Part shown: positions 9,001 to 18,744 of the stretch, piece by piece
Layout: each line of letters opens with the position of its first letter
Position numbering within the stretch: the stretch's first letter is position 1
Source: Variovorax sp. J2L1-78
Lineage (GTDB): Bacteria; Pseudomonadota; Gammaproteobacteria; Burkholderiales; Burkholderiaceae_C
DNA length: 64,000 bases
Assembly: GCF_030317205.1 (NCBI RefSeq)
Contig: NZ_JASZYB010000001.1
Coordinates: 682,001 to 746,000 of the forward strand
Direction: 5' to 3'
Made by a program: the position numbers and the translations under genes
The notes under the pieces: generated by a model
Told to the model about the DNA's origin: nothing
Database searches by the model: none
Seen by the model: only the letters and a program-made list of their open reading frames with translations

Positions 9001-10154
9001 GGCTTGCCTGCTCCAGGGCTCACGGAATTCACCCGCACCAGGTCGCCGTCGTTGAGGAAGCCGGCGCCTTGCACCACCACCTGCGCATCGGCGGGCAGCT
9101 TGGTGAGGATCTCGACCCGCTCGCCGACGCGGCGGCCGGTCTCGACCTTCAGCTGCGACACGCGGTTGTCGGGCTGCAGCAGCAACAGGTGGTTGAAGCC
9201 GTCGCGCGGCACGATGGCGGCCTGCGGCACGGTCAGGGCGTTGCTTCGACCGAGCTGGAATTCGCCGTTCGCGAACATCCCCGCCTTGATGCCGGTGTTC
9301 TGCAGCACGTTGGGGATGTCGACATACACCAGTGCATTGCGCGTCTGCGGATCGACCGTCGGCGCGATGCTGCGCACGGTGCCCTGCACCTGCGCACCGC
9401 TCGCGCTCTGCACCGTGGCCGGCGTGCCGACCGCGATGCGGCCGAGCTCGGCCGAGGTGACCTCGGCGCGCCATTCGAGCCGGCCCTGGCGGATCAGCTT
9501 GAACAGCTCGGTGCCGGCCGCGACCACGCTGCCGACCGTGGCGGTGCGCGCGGAGATCACGCCGTCGTCCGGTGCCAGCACCCGCGTGTTGCGGCCGCGC
9601 ACCTGCTGCGCGGCGAGTACCGCCTCGGCCGCTTCGACGCGCGCCTTGGCGGTCTGCTCGGTGGTCTGGTACTGGTTGATCTGCTGCTGGCTGAGCGCGC
9701 CGGTCTGCGCCAGCGTGCGGGCGCGGGCGGCATTGCCTGCGGCGTCGGCGGCGGTGGCCTTCGCCTCGGCGAGCGAGGCGCGCGCCTGCGCCACGTCGGC
9801 GTTGACGGTCTCGGGCGAGAACACGGCCAGCACCTGGCCCTTCTTCACGACGTCGCCGACGTTCACCCGCACCTCGGCCAGCCGCAGCCCGTTCGACTCG
9901 GAGCCGACGATGGCTTCCTGCCAGGCGGCGACGTTGCCGTTGGCGGCGAGCGTGACGTTCAGCTCGCTCTGCTCGGGCCTGGCGACCGACACGGTGAGGG
10001 CCGGGCGCGCGGGTGGGGCGCCCTTGGCGCCGGCCGGTGTGGCACCTGCCGGCGGCGCGGGCTCGGCCGGCTTGCGCAGCAGCCAGAACGCCAGCACGGC
10101 GACGACGATCAGGGCCACGAAGGCGAGGAGGAGGGTGCGCTGGCGTCGGGTCAT
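8997..10154 (-). CDS. RND efflux membrane fusion protein
   Basis: A 385-residue periplasmic adaptor. It has an N-terminal membrane anchor (about residues 7-25), a Pro/Ala-rich linker, then a biotinyl-lipoyl-like half domain (V-N-V-G-D-V-V-K-K-G-Q-V-L-A), a helical hairpin (about 120-190) and the second lipoyl half with L-A-P-D-D-G-V-I-S. It bridges the inner-membrane pump to the outer-membrane factor. Both ends overlap the neighbouring genes by 4 bases. Confidence 0.93.
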   Translation of the reverse strand: MTRRQRTLLLAFVALIVVAVLAFWLLRKPAEPAPPAGATPAGAKGAPPARPALTVSVARPEQSELNVTLAANGNVAAWQEAIVGSESNGLRLAEVRVNVGDVVKKGQVLAVFSPETVNADVAQARASLAEAKATAADAAGNAARARTLAQTGALSQQQINQYQTTEQTAKARVEAAEAVLAAQQVRGRNTRVLAPDDGVISARTATVGSVVAAGTELFKLIRQGRLEWRAEVTSAELGRIAVGTPATVQSASGAQVQGTVRSIAPTVDPQTRNALVYVDIPNVLQNTGIKAGMFANGEFQLGRSNALTVPQAAIVPRDGFNHLLLLQPDNRVSQLKVETGRRVGERVEILTKLPADAQVVVQGAGFLNDGDLVRVNSVSPGAGKP

Positions 10155-11659
10155 GGTGTCTTCGCTGTCTTCGTCTGTGCGGAAGAGGGAGAGGTGTCGT
10201 TGGCGAGGGCGGTGCCGGGCCGGGCCCAGCCGCCGCCGGTGGCGCGGTAGAGCGCCACCCAGGCTTCGGCGCGTTCGCGCTGCAGCGCCACGCGCGATGT
10301 CTGCGCGGCGAAGAGCGTGCGGCGGGCGTCTTCCAGCTCGAACAGGCTGGCCAGGCCGCTCTGGTAGCGCGCCTGCGTGGCGTCGAACGATGCCTGGTAG
10401 TTCTGCACCGCGGTGTCGGCGTCGCCGGTGCGGGCGTCGGTGGCCTGCAGGTTGACCAGCGCCTCCTCGACCTCGCGCACCGCCGTGCGCACGCTGCCGC
10501 GGTACTGCGACACGGCCTCGTCGTAGCGCGCCTTGGCGCTCTCGGCATTGGCGGCGCGCGTGCCGCCGTCGAAGATCGGCAGCGTCAGCGCCACCGGTCC
10601 GATGGTCCAGGTGTCGATGCGCTGACGCGCGCCGCCGCTGCGCAGCTGCAGGGCGGCGACCGAGCCCTGCAGCGTCAGCCGCGGGTAGCGGTCGGCCTCG
10701 GCCGCGCCGACTTCGGCACTGGCTGCGGCCACGCCCAGCTCGGCGGCGAAGACGTCGGGCCGCTGGGCGAGCATCTGGGCGGGCACGCTGGCCACGACCT
10801 GCACCGCCGGCAGGGCGCGGTCAGCAGAGACCGTGGCCAGCTGCCGGTCGATCTCGGTCGGGTCGATGCCGGTCAGCGCGACCAGGCCCGTGCGCAGCAC
10901 GGCGCACTGCGCGCCCTGCTGGGTCAGGCGGGCCGACGCGTCGGCCGCGCTCGCGCGGGCCAGGGCCGCGTCGGCCGGAGCGGTGAAGCCGGCCTTGGCC
11001 GACAGGTCGGTGAGGCGCGCCGTCTCGCCGCGCGAGCGCGCGTCGGACTCGGCCACCGCGAGCTGGCGCTGGCAGGCGCGCTCGGCGAAGTACTGGTTGG
11101 CCGTCTCGGCCGCGACCGACACCCGGGCGTCATGCCACTTGGCACTGGCACTCTGCAACTGTGCGTCGGCGGCGTCGCGGCTGGCCCGGCGGCCGCCGAA
11201 CAGATCGATCTCCCAGCTCGACTGCAGGCCGGCCTGCAAGGTCGTGACCGCCGGCAGCGAAGCGCTCGCGCCGGTCGAACTGCCGGTGCCGCCCGCTGGC
11301 GAGTTGCTGCGCTGCGCCGACAGCGTGCCGTCGAGCGTCGGCAGCAGCGCCGCGCCGGCCTGCACCCGCGTGCCGCGCGCCTCGGTGATGCGCGCCGCAG
11401 CGCTCGCCACCGTCGGGCTGACTGTCTGCGCGGCTTCGATCAGGCGCACGAGCAACGGGTCGTCGAGTTGCCGCCACCAGTCGGCCAGGGCGGGCAGCGA
11501 GCCCACGTGGGCCAGGGGGGCGGGCACCGGCGCATGCCACTGCGCAGGGATCGGTGCGCTCGCGCTCGCGGGCGGCCGCGTCACGCCGCAGCCGGCCAGC
11601 GCGAGCGACAGGCACAGCAGCACCAGGCGCGGCCGGTGGTTCGTGCGGTGGGGCGTCAT
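10151..11659 (-). CDS. NodT-family outer-membrane efflux lipoprotein
   Basis: A 502-residue TolC-like outer-membrane channel. The lipobox L-A-L-A-G-C places the lipidated Cys at residue 24, after a basic N-terminus and hydrophobic core. Two repeated helical halves rich in Ala, Gln and Arg follow, as in NodT/OprM proteins, including V-R-E-V-E-E-A-L-V-N-L in the C-terminal half. I chose the ATG at 11657-11659 because it gives the lipoprotein signal and overlaps the upstream regulator stop by 4 bases; the longer open frame upstream belongs to the regulator in another phase. Confidence 0.92.
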   Translation of the reverse strand: MTPHRTNHRPRLVLLCLSLALAGCGVTRPPASASAPIPAQWHAPVPAPLAHVGSLPALADWWRQLDDPLLVRLIEAAQTVSPTVASAAARITEARGTRVQAGAALLPTLDGTLSAQRSNSPAGGTGSSTGASASLPAVTTLQAGLQSSWEIDLFGGRRASRDAADAQLQSASAKWHDARVSVAAETANQYFAERACQRQLAVAESDARSRGETARLTDLSAKAGFTAPADAALARASAADASARLTQQGAQCAVLRTGLVALTGIDPTEIDRQLATVSADRALPAVQVVASVPAQMLAQRPDVFAAELGVAAASAEVGAAEADRYPRLTLQGSVAALQLRSGGARQRIDTWTIGPVALTLPIFDGGTRAANAESAKARYDEAVSQYRGSVRTAVREVEEALVNLQATDARTGDADTAVQNYQASFDATQARYQSGLASLFELEDARRTLFAAQTSRVALQRERAEAWVALYRATGGGWARPGTALANDTSPSSAQTKTAKTP

Positions 11660-12372
11660 GGGGAGGTCCTCTTGGAAGGGGGCGGGGCGCGCCGTGCCGT
11701 TTCGGCATCGAGCATCGCCATCGCGTACGAATGCAGCCGATCGGCCCAACGGTCGATGCTCTCGGCAGAACGCAGCAGGGACGGTCGCAGCACCTCGACC
11801 ATGTCCTGCATCACGAAGAGCTGCAGAGCCAGCCCGTTGATCGCCAGCGCCAGTCGGTGCACATCGTCGTCCGCTTTCGTGATGCCGAAATGACGCGCCA
11901 GGATGCGCACCAGCGCCTCGTGCGGTCCGCGGATGTCGCGCTCGACCTCTTCGGCCCATTGGCTGGTCGGCTCGACCATCTCGCGCATATGCAGGCGCAT
12001 GCACTGGCGCACGATCTCGCCATGCTTGAGCGGTTCGACGTAGGCCACCATGTAGAGGCGCAGCGCCTCGGCGATGGCCAGCCCCGGCGCGCCGAACAGC
12101 TCGACCAGGTCGGCCGACGAGCCGCCCATCGGCTCGTTGAAGGTGGCGCTGTAGAGGCCGGCCTTGTCGCCGAAGTAGTAGCTGATGGCGGCGATGTTGA
12201 CGCCGGCCGCCTTGGCGATCTCGCGCGTCGACGTCTTGGCGAAGCCGTGCTCGGCGAAGAGGCGCAGCGCGGCGTAGAGGATGCGCTCGCGGGACTCGGC
12301 GCCATCGCTGCGCGAGGCGCGTTCCGTGGGTGTCGCCGGTGGCGAAGCGGTCTGTTGGGGCGACGTCTTCAT
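11656..12372 (-). CDS. TetR-family repressor, CecR-like, first gene of the efflux operon
   Basis: A 238-residue regulator with a TetR DNA-binding domain at about residues 28-75 (I-L-Y-A-A-L-R-L-F-A-E-H-G-F, then T-S-T-R-E-I-A-K-A-A-G-V, then I-S-Y-Y-F-G-D-K). The C-terminal part resembles the CecR/YbiH ligand domain. Because it is the first gene of the operon it controls, autoregulation is expected. An AT-rich palindrome lies 22 bases upstream of its start. It reads divergently from the sigma-54 activator gene. Confidence 0.88.
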   Translation of the reverse strand: MKTSPQQTASPPATPTERASRSDGAESRERILYAALRLFAEHGFAKTSTREIAKAAGVNIAAISYYFGDKAGLYSATFNEPMGGSSADLVELFGAPGLAIAEALRLYMVAYVEPLKHGEIVRQCMRLHMREMVEPTSQWAEEVERDIRGPHEALVRILARHFGITKADDDVHRLALAINGLALQLFVMQDMVEVLRPSLLRSAESIDRWADRLHSYAMAMLDAETARRAPPPSKRTSP

Positions 12373-12393
12373 GGCGGCCGGATTAGACCACAG

Positions 12394-12407
12394 ATCAAAC
12401 GATTGAT
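12394..12407. promoter_or_regulatory. 14-base palindrome, candidate TetR-family operator
   Basis: ATCAA (12394-12398) and TTGAT (12403-12407) are perfect inverted arms around a 4-base spacer, in an unusually AT-rich patch of the 141-base divergent region, just upstream of the TetR-family gene. Size, symmetry and position fit an autoregulatory operator. Confidence 0.5.
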
Positions 12408-12513
12408 TGAACTAAAGAGCCTGCTCGGAGAAGGGAGTGATGGCGTTGCGGCGGTGCATGACGCGGAACCACCTGGCTGTCGCGAGCGCGCCGCCCGGCG
12501 CTACGATGCCGCG

Positions 12514-14061
<1,548 letters not shown>

Positions 14062-14071
14062 TGCGTCATCC

Positions 14072-14104
14072 AAAAAAACGGCCTCGCAGAAGCGAGGCCG
14101 TTTT
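14072..14104. terminator. Bidirectional intrinsic terminator
   Basis: A 9-base stem (14079-14087 with 14092-14100) closed by an AGAA loop is flanked by seven A residues on the left and TTTT on the right. It can end transcription of both the plus-strand activator gene and the convergent minus-strand SYLF gene. Confidence 0.88.
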
Positions 14105-14119
14105 CAGGGGTGACGAGAT

Positions 14120-14704
14120 TTACAGGCTGATCTCGGTGATCTTCGCGCCCGACACCGACACGCCGGCCTCCAGGCCCACGTTGGTCAGCACGAAGCCGAC
14201 CACCGGCTGGCGGATGGTGTTCGTGTCGACCGAGCCGTTGGCGCCGATGGTGGCCACGGCCACGGTGGCGTCAGCGCCAGCGGTCCAGCCCTTGCTGTTG
14301 CGGAACTTGGCCAGCGATTCCTGCGTGTTGAACACGTAGATCACAGCCTTCGACTGGGCGCCGGCCTGGAAGCCGATGGAGCCAGCGGTGGTGCTGTAGT
14401 AAGCCTGCGTGCGGCCGCCGGTGCGCAGCGCGCCACGGCCGTATTCGGCGCCGACGCCGAGGCTGGCGCCGACCACCGACGGGAACACCAGCACGCCAGC
14501 GGCCTTGCTCACCATCTCGCGCGAACCGGGGACGGTCTGGTAGAGCTTCGACAGCGAAGCATCGACCTGTGCGTCGATGGACGTACGCGACGACGAGGAC
14601 GTGCCGGTGTCGCCGGGACGGGTGGTGGTGCAGCCTGCGAACAGCATGCTGGCCGCAGCGACGGCAGTGACGGTGGCGAGGGTGCGGAGCTTCAATGTGG
14701 TCAT
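14120..14704 (-). CDS. SYLF/YSC84-domain lipoprotein
   Basis: A 194-residue exported protein with lipobox L-F-A-G-C (Cys at residue 25) and a Ser/Thr-rich linker. The C-terminal SYLF lipid-binding domain shows A-G-V-L-V-F-P-S-V-V-G-A, G-A-E-Y-G-R-G-A-L and G-W-T-A-G-A-D-A-T-V-A-V. Family members bind phosphoinositides or actin in eukaryotes; the bacterial role is unclear. It is convergent with the activator gene and separated from it by a shared terminator. Confidence 0.88.
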   Translation of the reverse strand: MTTLKLRTLATVTAVAAASMLFAGCTTTRPGDTGTSSSSRTSIDAQVDASLSKLYQTVPGSREMVSKAAGVLVFPSVVGASLGVGAEYGRGALRTGGRTQAYYSTTAGSIGFQAGAQSKAVIYVFNTQESLAKFRNSKGWTAGADATVAVATIGANGSVDTNTIRQPVVGFVLTNVGLEAGVSVSGAKITEISL

Positions 14705-14902
14705 GGTCTATGTCCTCTTCTTTAGATGAAATCGGGTTCCGGTCCATGTCGATCGACGCGTGTTGCATCGGCTCTTGAACCAGACCGGAACCGATGCTAA
14801 GTCGGTAAAAAGCGGGGAAATCGCAGAAACGGCGGTGACCTACGTGATGTCGGGCCAAGCAGATGGACGTCGCTGGCCCGATGTCCTACGCCCTGGAAAA
14901 CC

Positions 14903-14938
14903 CTGATCGAAAATCAGACAAATGCCTGAAAGTCAGGC
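14903..14938. promoter_or_regulatory. Tandem inverted repeats, candidate enhancer (UAS) for the sigma-54 activator
   Basis: Two perfect dyads lie side by side: CTGAT/ATCAG (14903-14907 and 14913-14917, 5-base spacer) and GCCTGA/TCAGGC (14924-14929 and 14933-14938, 3-base spacer). They are centred about 110-130 bases upstream of the start site predicted from the sigma-54 promoter, the usual place for an enhancer-binding protein. Confidence 0.5.
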
Positions 14939-15012
14939 GGTCGCTGTGTTTGGGTGTCGTGCGATTCGTCAATGCATCTAGGGAAATACCTTTCGGATCA
15001 ACGCGCCTTGTC

Positions 15013-15029
15013 TTGGCATGGACTGTGCA
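15013..15029 (+). promoter_or_regulatory. Sigma-54 (-24/-12) promoter for the ABC transporter operon
   Basis: TTGGCATG (15013-15020) and GTGCA (15025-15029) match the sigma-54 consensus TTGGCACG-N4-TTGCA. The invariant GG (15015-15016) and GC (15027-15028) have exactly the required 12-base phasing. Only one base differs in the -24 box and one in the -12 box. The gene start follows at 15061 with a GGAG ribosome site. Confidence 0.72.
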
Positions 15030-15060
15030 ATATTCAGTCATACCAAAACAGGAGACCCGC

Positions 15061-16257
15061 ATGATCCAACGTCGCCACCTCTTCGCACTGACGGCGCTCG
15101 CTGCGCTGACCGCCGCCGCCACCGCGCCCGTCCACGCGCAGTCCAACGAGATCCGCATCGCCCATGTCTATAGCAAGACCGGCGCGCTCGAGGCCTACGG
15201 CAAGCAGACGCAGATCGGCCTGATGATGGGCCTGGACTACGCCACTGGCGGCACGATGGAGGTCAACGGCAAGAAGCTCGTGGTGATCGAGAAGGACGAC
15301 CAGGGCAAGCCCGATCTCGGCAAGTCGCTGCTGGCCGCCGCCTATTCCGACGACAAGGCCGCGCTGGCCGTCGGGCCGACAGCATCGGGTGTCGCGCTGG
15401 CCATGCTGCCGGTCGCCGAGGAATACAAGAAGGTGCTGATCGTCGAGCCGGCCGTGGCCGATTCCATCACCGGCGACAAGTGGAACAAGTACATCTTCCG
15501 CACCGGCCGCAACTCGTCGCAGGACGCGATCAGCAATGCCGTGGCCATCGACAAGGCGGGTGTGACCGTCGCCACGCTGGCGCAGGACAACGCCTTCGGC
15601 CGCGACGGCGTGAAGGCCTTCGGCGCTGCGCTGAAGAACGCCAAGCTGGCCCACGAGGAATACCTGCCGCCGGCCACCACCGACTTCACCGCCGGTGCGC
15701 AGCGCCTGATCGACAAGCTTAAGGACCAGCCGGGCCGCAAGATCATCTGGATCGTCTGGGCCGGCGCGGGCAACCCCTTCAAGATCGTCGACCTCGACCT
15801 CAAGCGCTACGGCATCGAGATCGCGACCGGCGGCAACATCCTGCCCGCCATGGCCGCCTACAAGAGCCTGCCCGGCATGGAAGGCGCGACCTACTACTAC
15901 TTCGGCATCCCGAAGAACCCGGTGAACGAGGCACTGGTCTCGGCGCACTACAAGCAGTTCAAGACGCCGCCGGACTTCTTCACGGCGGGCGGCTTCTCGG
16001 CCGCGATGGCGGTGGTCACGGCGCTGAAGAAGACGGGCGGCGACACCGGCACCAACAAGCTCATCACGGCGATGGAAGGCATGAGCTTCGACACGCCCAA
16101 GGGCAAGATGACCTTCCGCAAGGAAGACCACCAGGCGATGCAGTCGATGTACCACTTCAAGATCAAGGTGGACCCGGCGTTCGCGTGGGGCGTGCCGGAG
16201 CTCGTGCACGAGATCAAGCCCGAAGAGATGAACATCCCGATCAAGAACAAGCGCTGA
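15061..16257 (+). CDS. Branched-chain-type ABC transporter periplasmic substrate-binding protein
   Basis: A 398-residue LivK-fold (type I periplasmic) binding protein. Residues 1-26 form a signal peptide ending V-H-A before Q-S-N-E. The mature start I-R-I-A-H-V-Y-S-K-T-G-A-L-E-A-Y-G-K-Q is typical of the family. It captures a small amino acid-like or organic ligand and delivers it to the two permeases below. It is the first gene of the operon, directly behind the sigma-54 promoter. The ligand cannot be assigned; many Comamonadaceae paralogues bind aromatic or carboxylic acids. Confidence 0.9.
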   Translation: MIQRRHLFALTALAALTAAATAPVHAQSNEIRIAHVYSKTGALEAYGKQTQIGLMMGLDYATGGTMEVNGKKLVVIEKDDQGKPDLGKSLLAAAYSDDKAALAVGPTASGVALAMLPVAEEYKKVLIVEPAVADSITGDKWNKYIFRTGRNSSQDAISNAVAIDKAGVTVATLAQDNAFGRDGVKAFGAALKNAKLAHEEYLPPATTDFTAGAQRLIDKLKDQPGRKIIWIVWAGAGNPFKIVDLDLKRYGIEIATGGNILPAMAAYKSLPGMEGATYYYFGIPKNPVNEALVSAHYKQFKTPPDFFTAGGFSAAMAVVTALKKTGGDTGTNKLITAMEGMSFDTPKGKMTFRKEDHQAMQSMYHFKIKVDPAFAWGVPELVHEIKPEEMNIPIKNKR

Positions 16258-16273
16258 ACGAACGGCACGAGCG

Positions 16274-17038
16274 ATGCTGGAAACCCGCGGACTCACCATC
16301 CGCTTCGGCGGCCACGTGGCCGTCAACGCTGTCTCGTGCGCCTTCGCGCCCGGCACGTTGACGGCCATCGTCGGACCGAACGGGGCGGGCAAGACGACCT
16401 ACTTCAACCTGATCTCGGGGCAACTGAAAGCCAGCGCGGGAACGGTGTCGCACAACGGGCGCGACCTGTCCGGCCTGTCGCCCTCGGCGCGCACGCACGC
16501 CGGCCTGGGCCGTGCGTTTCAGCTCACCAATCTTTTTCCGAACCTCACGGTGCTGGAGAACGTGCGCCTCGCGGTGCAGGCCACGCGCGAGGGCGCGCAC
16601 CGGCGCGGGCTCAACCTCTGGAGCATCTGGAGCGACCACGCGGCGCTGACCGCGCGGGCCGATGAATTGCTGGCGCAGATCAACCTCAAGTCGAAAGAGA
16701 ACGCCACCGTCGCGAGCCTGCCGCACGGCGACCAGCGCAAGCTCGAAGTGGCGTTGCTGATGGCGCTGGAGCCGCAGGTGTTCATGTTCGACGAGCCGAC
16801 CGCCGGCATGAATGCGGCCGAGGCGCCGGTCATTCTCGACCTCATCCGCCAGTTGAAGCAGGACAAGACCAAGACCATCCTGCTGGTTGAACACAAGATG
16901 GACGTGGTGCGCGAGCTGGCCGACCGCATCATCGTGCTGCACAACGGCACGCTGGTGGCCGACGGCGAACCGGCCGAAGTGATCGCATCGCCGATCGTGC
17001 AAGAGGCCTACCTCGGCGTCGCGAAGGAGGCCGTATGA
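16274..17038 (+). CDS. Branched-chain-type ABC transporter ATPase (LivG-like)
   Basis: A 254-residue cytoplasmic ATPase with Walker A G-P-N-G-A-G-K-T (about residues 35-42) and Walker B V-F-M-F-D-E-P-T-A-G, with G-L-G-R-A-F-Q-L-T-N-L-F in the Q-loop region. The signature is degenerate, reading L-P-H-G-D-Q-R-K instead of L-S-G-G-Q, which is common in LivG proteins. The stop overlaps the next start by 4 bases. Confidence 0.92.
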   Translation: MLETRGLTIRFGGHVAVNAVSCAFAPGTLTAIVGPNGAGKTTYFNLISGQLKASAGTVSHNGRDLSGLSPSARTHAGLGRAFQLTNLFPNLTVLENVRLAVQATREGAHRRGLNLWSIWSDHAALTARADELLAQINLKSKENATVASLPHGDQRKLEVALLMALEPQVFMFDEPTAGMNAAEAPVILDLIRQLKQDKTKTILLVEHKMDVVRELADRIIVLHNGTLVADGEPAEVIASPIVQEAYLGVAKEAV

Positions 17039-17754
17039 ATCTTCTTGAATTGCAGGGCGTGCAGACGCACATCGGCGCGTACCACATCCTCCACGGCGTC
17101 GACCTGGTCGTGCCCAAGGGCCAACTGACGATGCTGCTCGGCCGCAACGGCGCCGGCAAGACGACCACGCTGCGGACCATCATGGGCCTGTGGCATGCAT
17201 CGCAGGGCAGGGTGCGTTTCGGTGACAAGGACATCACCGCGCTGCGCACGCCCGACATCGCCGCGCTCGGCATCGCCTACGTGCCCGAGACCATGGGCAT
17301 TTTCTCGGACCTGACGGTCAAGGAGAACATGCTGCTGGCCGCGCGCAGCGCGAAGAACGCCGACGCCATCGACGACACGCGCCTGAAGTGGATCTTCCAG
17401 CTCTTCCCCGCGGTCGAGAAGTTCTGGAACCACCCGGCCGGCAAGCTCTCGGGCGGGCAGAAGCAGATGCTGGCCGTCTCGCGCGCCATCGTCGAGCCGC
17501 GCGAGCTGCTCATCATCGACGAGCCCAGCAAGGGCCTCGCGCCCGTGATGATCAACAACATGATCGACGCCTTCGCCCAGCTCAAGGCGAGCGGCGTGAC
17601 CATCCTGCTGGTGGAGCAGAACATCCATTTCGCGCAGCGCCTGGGCGACACCGTAGCCGTGATGGACAACGGCCGCGTGGTGCACAGCGGCCCCATGGCC
17701 GCGTTCTCGGCGGACGAACGACTGCAGCAATCGCTGCTGGGGCTGGCCTTATGA
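17035..17754 (+). CDS. Branched-chain-type ABC transporter ATPase (LivF-like)
   Basis: A 239-residue ATPase, the partner of the preceding subunit. It has Walker A G-R-N-G-A-G-K-T, a canonical signature K-L-S-G-G-Q-K-Q-M and Walker B L-L-I-I-D-E-P-S-K-G-L. The start overlaps the upstream gene by 4 bases and the stop overlaps the permease start in the same way, so the four transporter genes are translationally chained. Confidence 0.92.
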   Translation: MNLLELQGVQTHIGAYHILHGVDLVVPKGQLTMLLGRNGAGKTTTLRTIMGLWHASQGRVRFGDKDITALRTPDIAALGIAYVPETMGIFSDLTVKENMLLAARSAKNADAIDDTRLKWIFQLFPAVEKFWNHPAGKLSGGQKQMLAVSRAIVEPRELLIIDEPSKGLAPVMINNMIDAFAQLKASGVTILLVEQNIHFAQRLGDTVAVMDNGRVVHSGPMAAFSADERLQQSLLGLAL

Positions 17755-18734
17755 AAACCGACTTCGACTGGACGCCACTGGCCCTGGTGCCCGTGCTCGC
17801 GCTCATCGCGCTGCCGCTCACGGGCTCCCTCTCGACCTGGCTCACGCTCACGGTCGCCGGCCTGGCGATGGGCATGATCATCTTCATCATCGCCTCCGGC
17901 CTCACGCTGATCTTCGGCCTGATGGACGTGCTCAACTTCGGCCACGGCGTGTTCATCGCGCTGGGCGCCTTCGTCGCGAGCAGCGTGCTCGGGCTGATGG
18001 GCGACTGGACGGGCTCGGGCGAGCTGTGGCGCAACCTGGTGGCGGTGTTCCCGGCCATGCTGGTGGCGATGCTCGTGGCCGGCGCGGTCGGCCTCGCCTT
18101 CGAGCGCTTCATCGTGCGGCCGGTGTACGGCCAGCACTTGAAGCAGATCCTCATCACCATGGGCGGGATGATCATCGGCGAAGAGCTGATCAAGGTCATC
18201 TGGGGCCCGGCGCAGATCCCGCTGCCGCTGCCCGAGGCGTTGCGCGGCTCGGTCTTCGTGGCCGATGCGGCGATCAGCAAGTACCGGCTGCTGGCCGTCG
18301 CGGTGGGCCTGGTCGTCTTCGGCCTGCTGGCCTGGACGCTCGGACGGACCAAGATCGGCCTCCTGATCCGCGCCGGCGTGCAGGACCGCGAGATGGTCGA
18401 GTCGCTCGGCTACCGCATCGGCCGCTTGTTCGTCGGCGTGTTCGTGGTGGGCAGCGCGCTCGCGGGCCTGGGCGGCGTGATGTGGGGGCTGTTCCAGCAG
18501 AACCTGATTCCGCAGATGGGCGCGCAGGTCAACGTGCTGATCTTCATCGTCATCATCATCGGCGGGCTGGGGTCGACGGGCGGGGCGCTCATCGGCGCGC
18601 TGCTGGTCGGGCTGATGACCAACTACATCGGCTTCCTGGTGCCGACGCTCACGCAGTTCGCGAGCATCTTCCTGATGGTCGCGGTGCTGCTGTGGCGGCC
18701 GCAGGGCGTGTATCCCGTGGCGAGCAGCCGGTGA
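17751..18734 (+). CDS. Branched-chain-type ABC transporter permease (LivH-like)
   Basis: A 327-residue inner-membrane permease with about eight hydrophobic segments. It contains L-M-D-V-L-N-F-G-H-G-V-F-I-A-L-G-A, the hallmark of the LivH group, and R-A-G-V-Q-D-R-E-M-V in the cytoplasmic coupling region. I chose the ATG at 17751 for its 4-base overlap with the ATPase stop and because the sequence becomes membrane-like immediately after it. Confidence 0.92.
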   Translation: MKTDFDWTPLALVPVLALIALPLTGSLSTWLTLTVAGLAMGMIIFIIASGLTLIFGLMDVLNFGHGVFIALGAFVASSVLGLMGDWTGSGELWRNLVAVFPAMLVAMLVAGAVGLAFERFIVRPVYGQHLKQILITMGGMIIGEELIKVIWGPAQIPLPLPEALRGSVFVADAAISKYRLLAVAVGLVVFGLLAWTLGRTKIGLLIRAGVQDREMVESLGYRIGRLFVGVFVVGSALAGLGGVMWGLFQQNLIPQMGAQVNVLIFIVIIIGGLGSTGGALIGALLVGLMTNYIGFLVPTLTQFASIFLMVAVLLWRPQGVYPVASSR

Positions 18735-18744
18735 GGGCGAAGTC

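Larger units (their letters stand above)
14705..15060. other. 356-base intergenic region upstream of the ABC operon
   Basis: No convincing gene. It is AT-richer than its surroundings. It holds two tandem inverted repeats (14903-14938), a sigma-54-type promoter (15013-15029) and, on the other strand, the unidentified promoter of the SYLF gene. The frame running in from 14863 has no ribosome binding site and lacks the signal peptide that begins at 15061. Confidence 0.7.

Noticed and set aside
1593..10250. Very long plus-strand open frames opposite the transporter and efflux genes, some over 1500 codons
   Set aside because: They are His/Arg/Ala-rich low-complexity translations with no motifs, lying opposite well-supported genes. 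They result from the GC-rich third-codon bias.
14863..15060. An N-terminal extension of the ABC binding protein
   Set aside because: It would bury the signal peptide that starts at 15061 and run across the sigma-54 promoter; no ribosome site precedes it.
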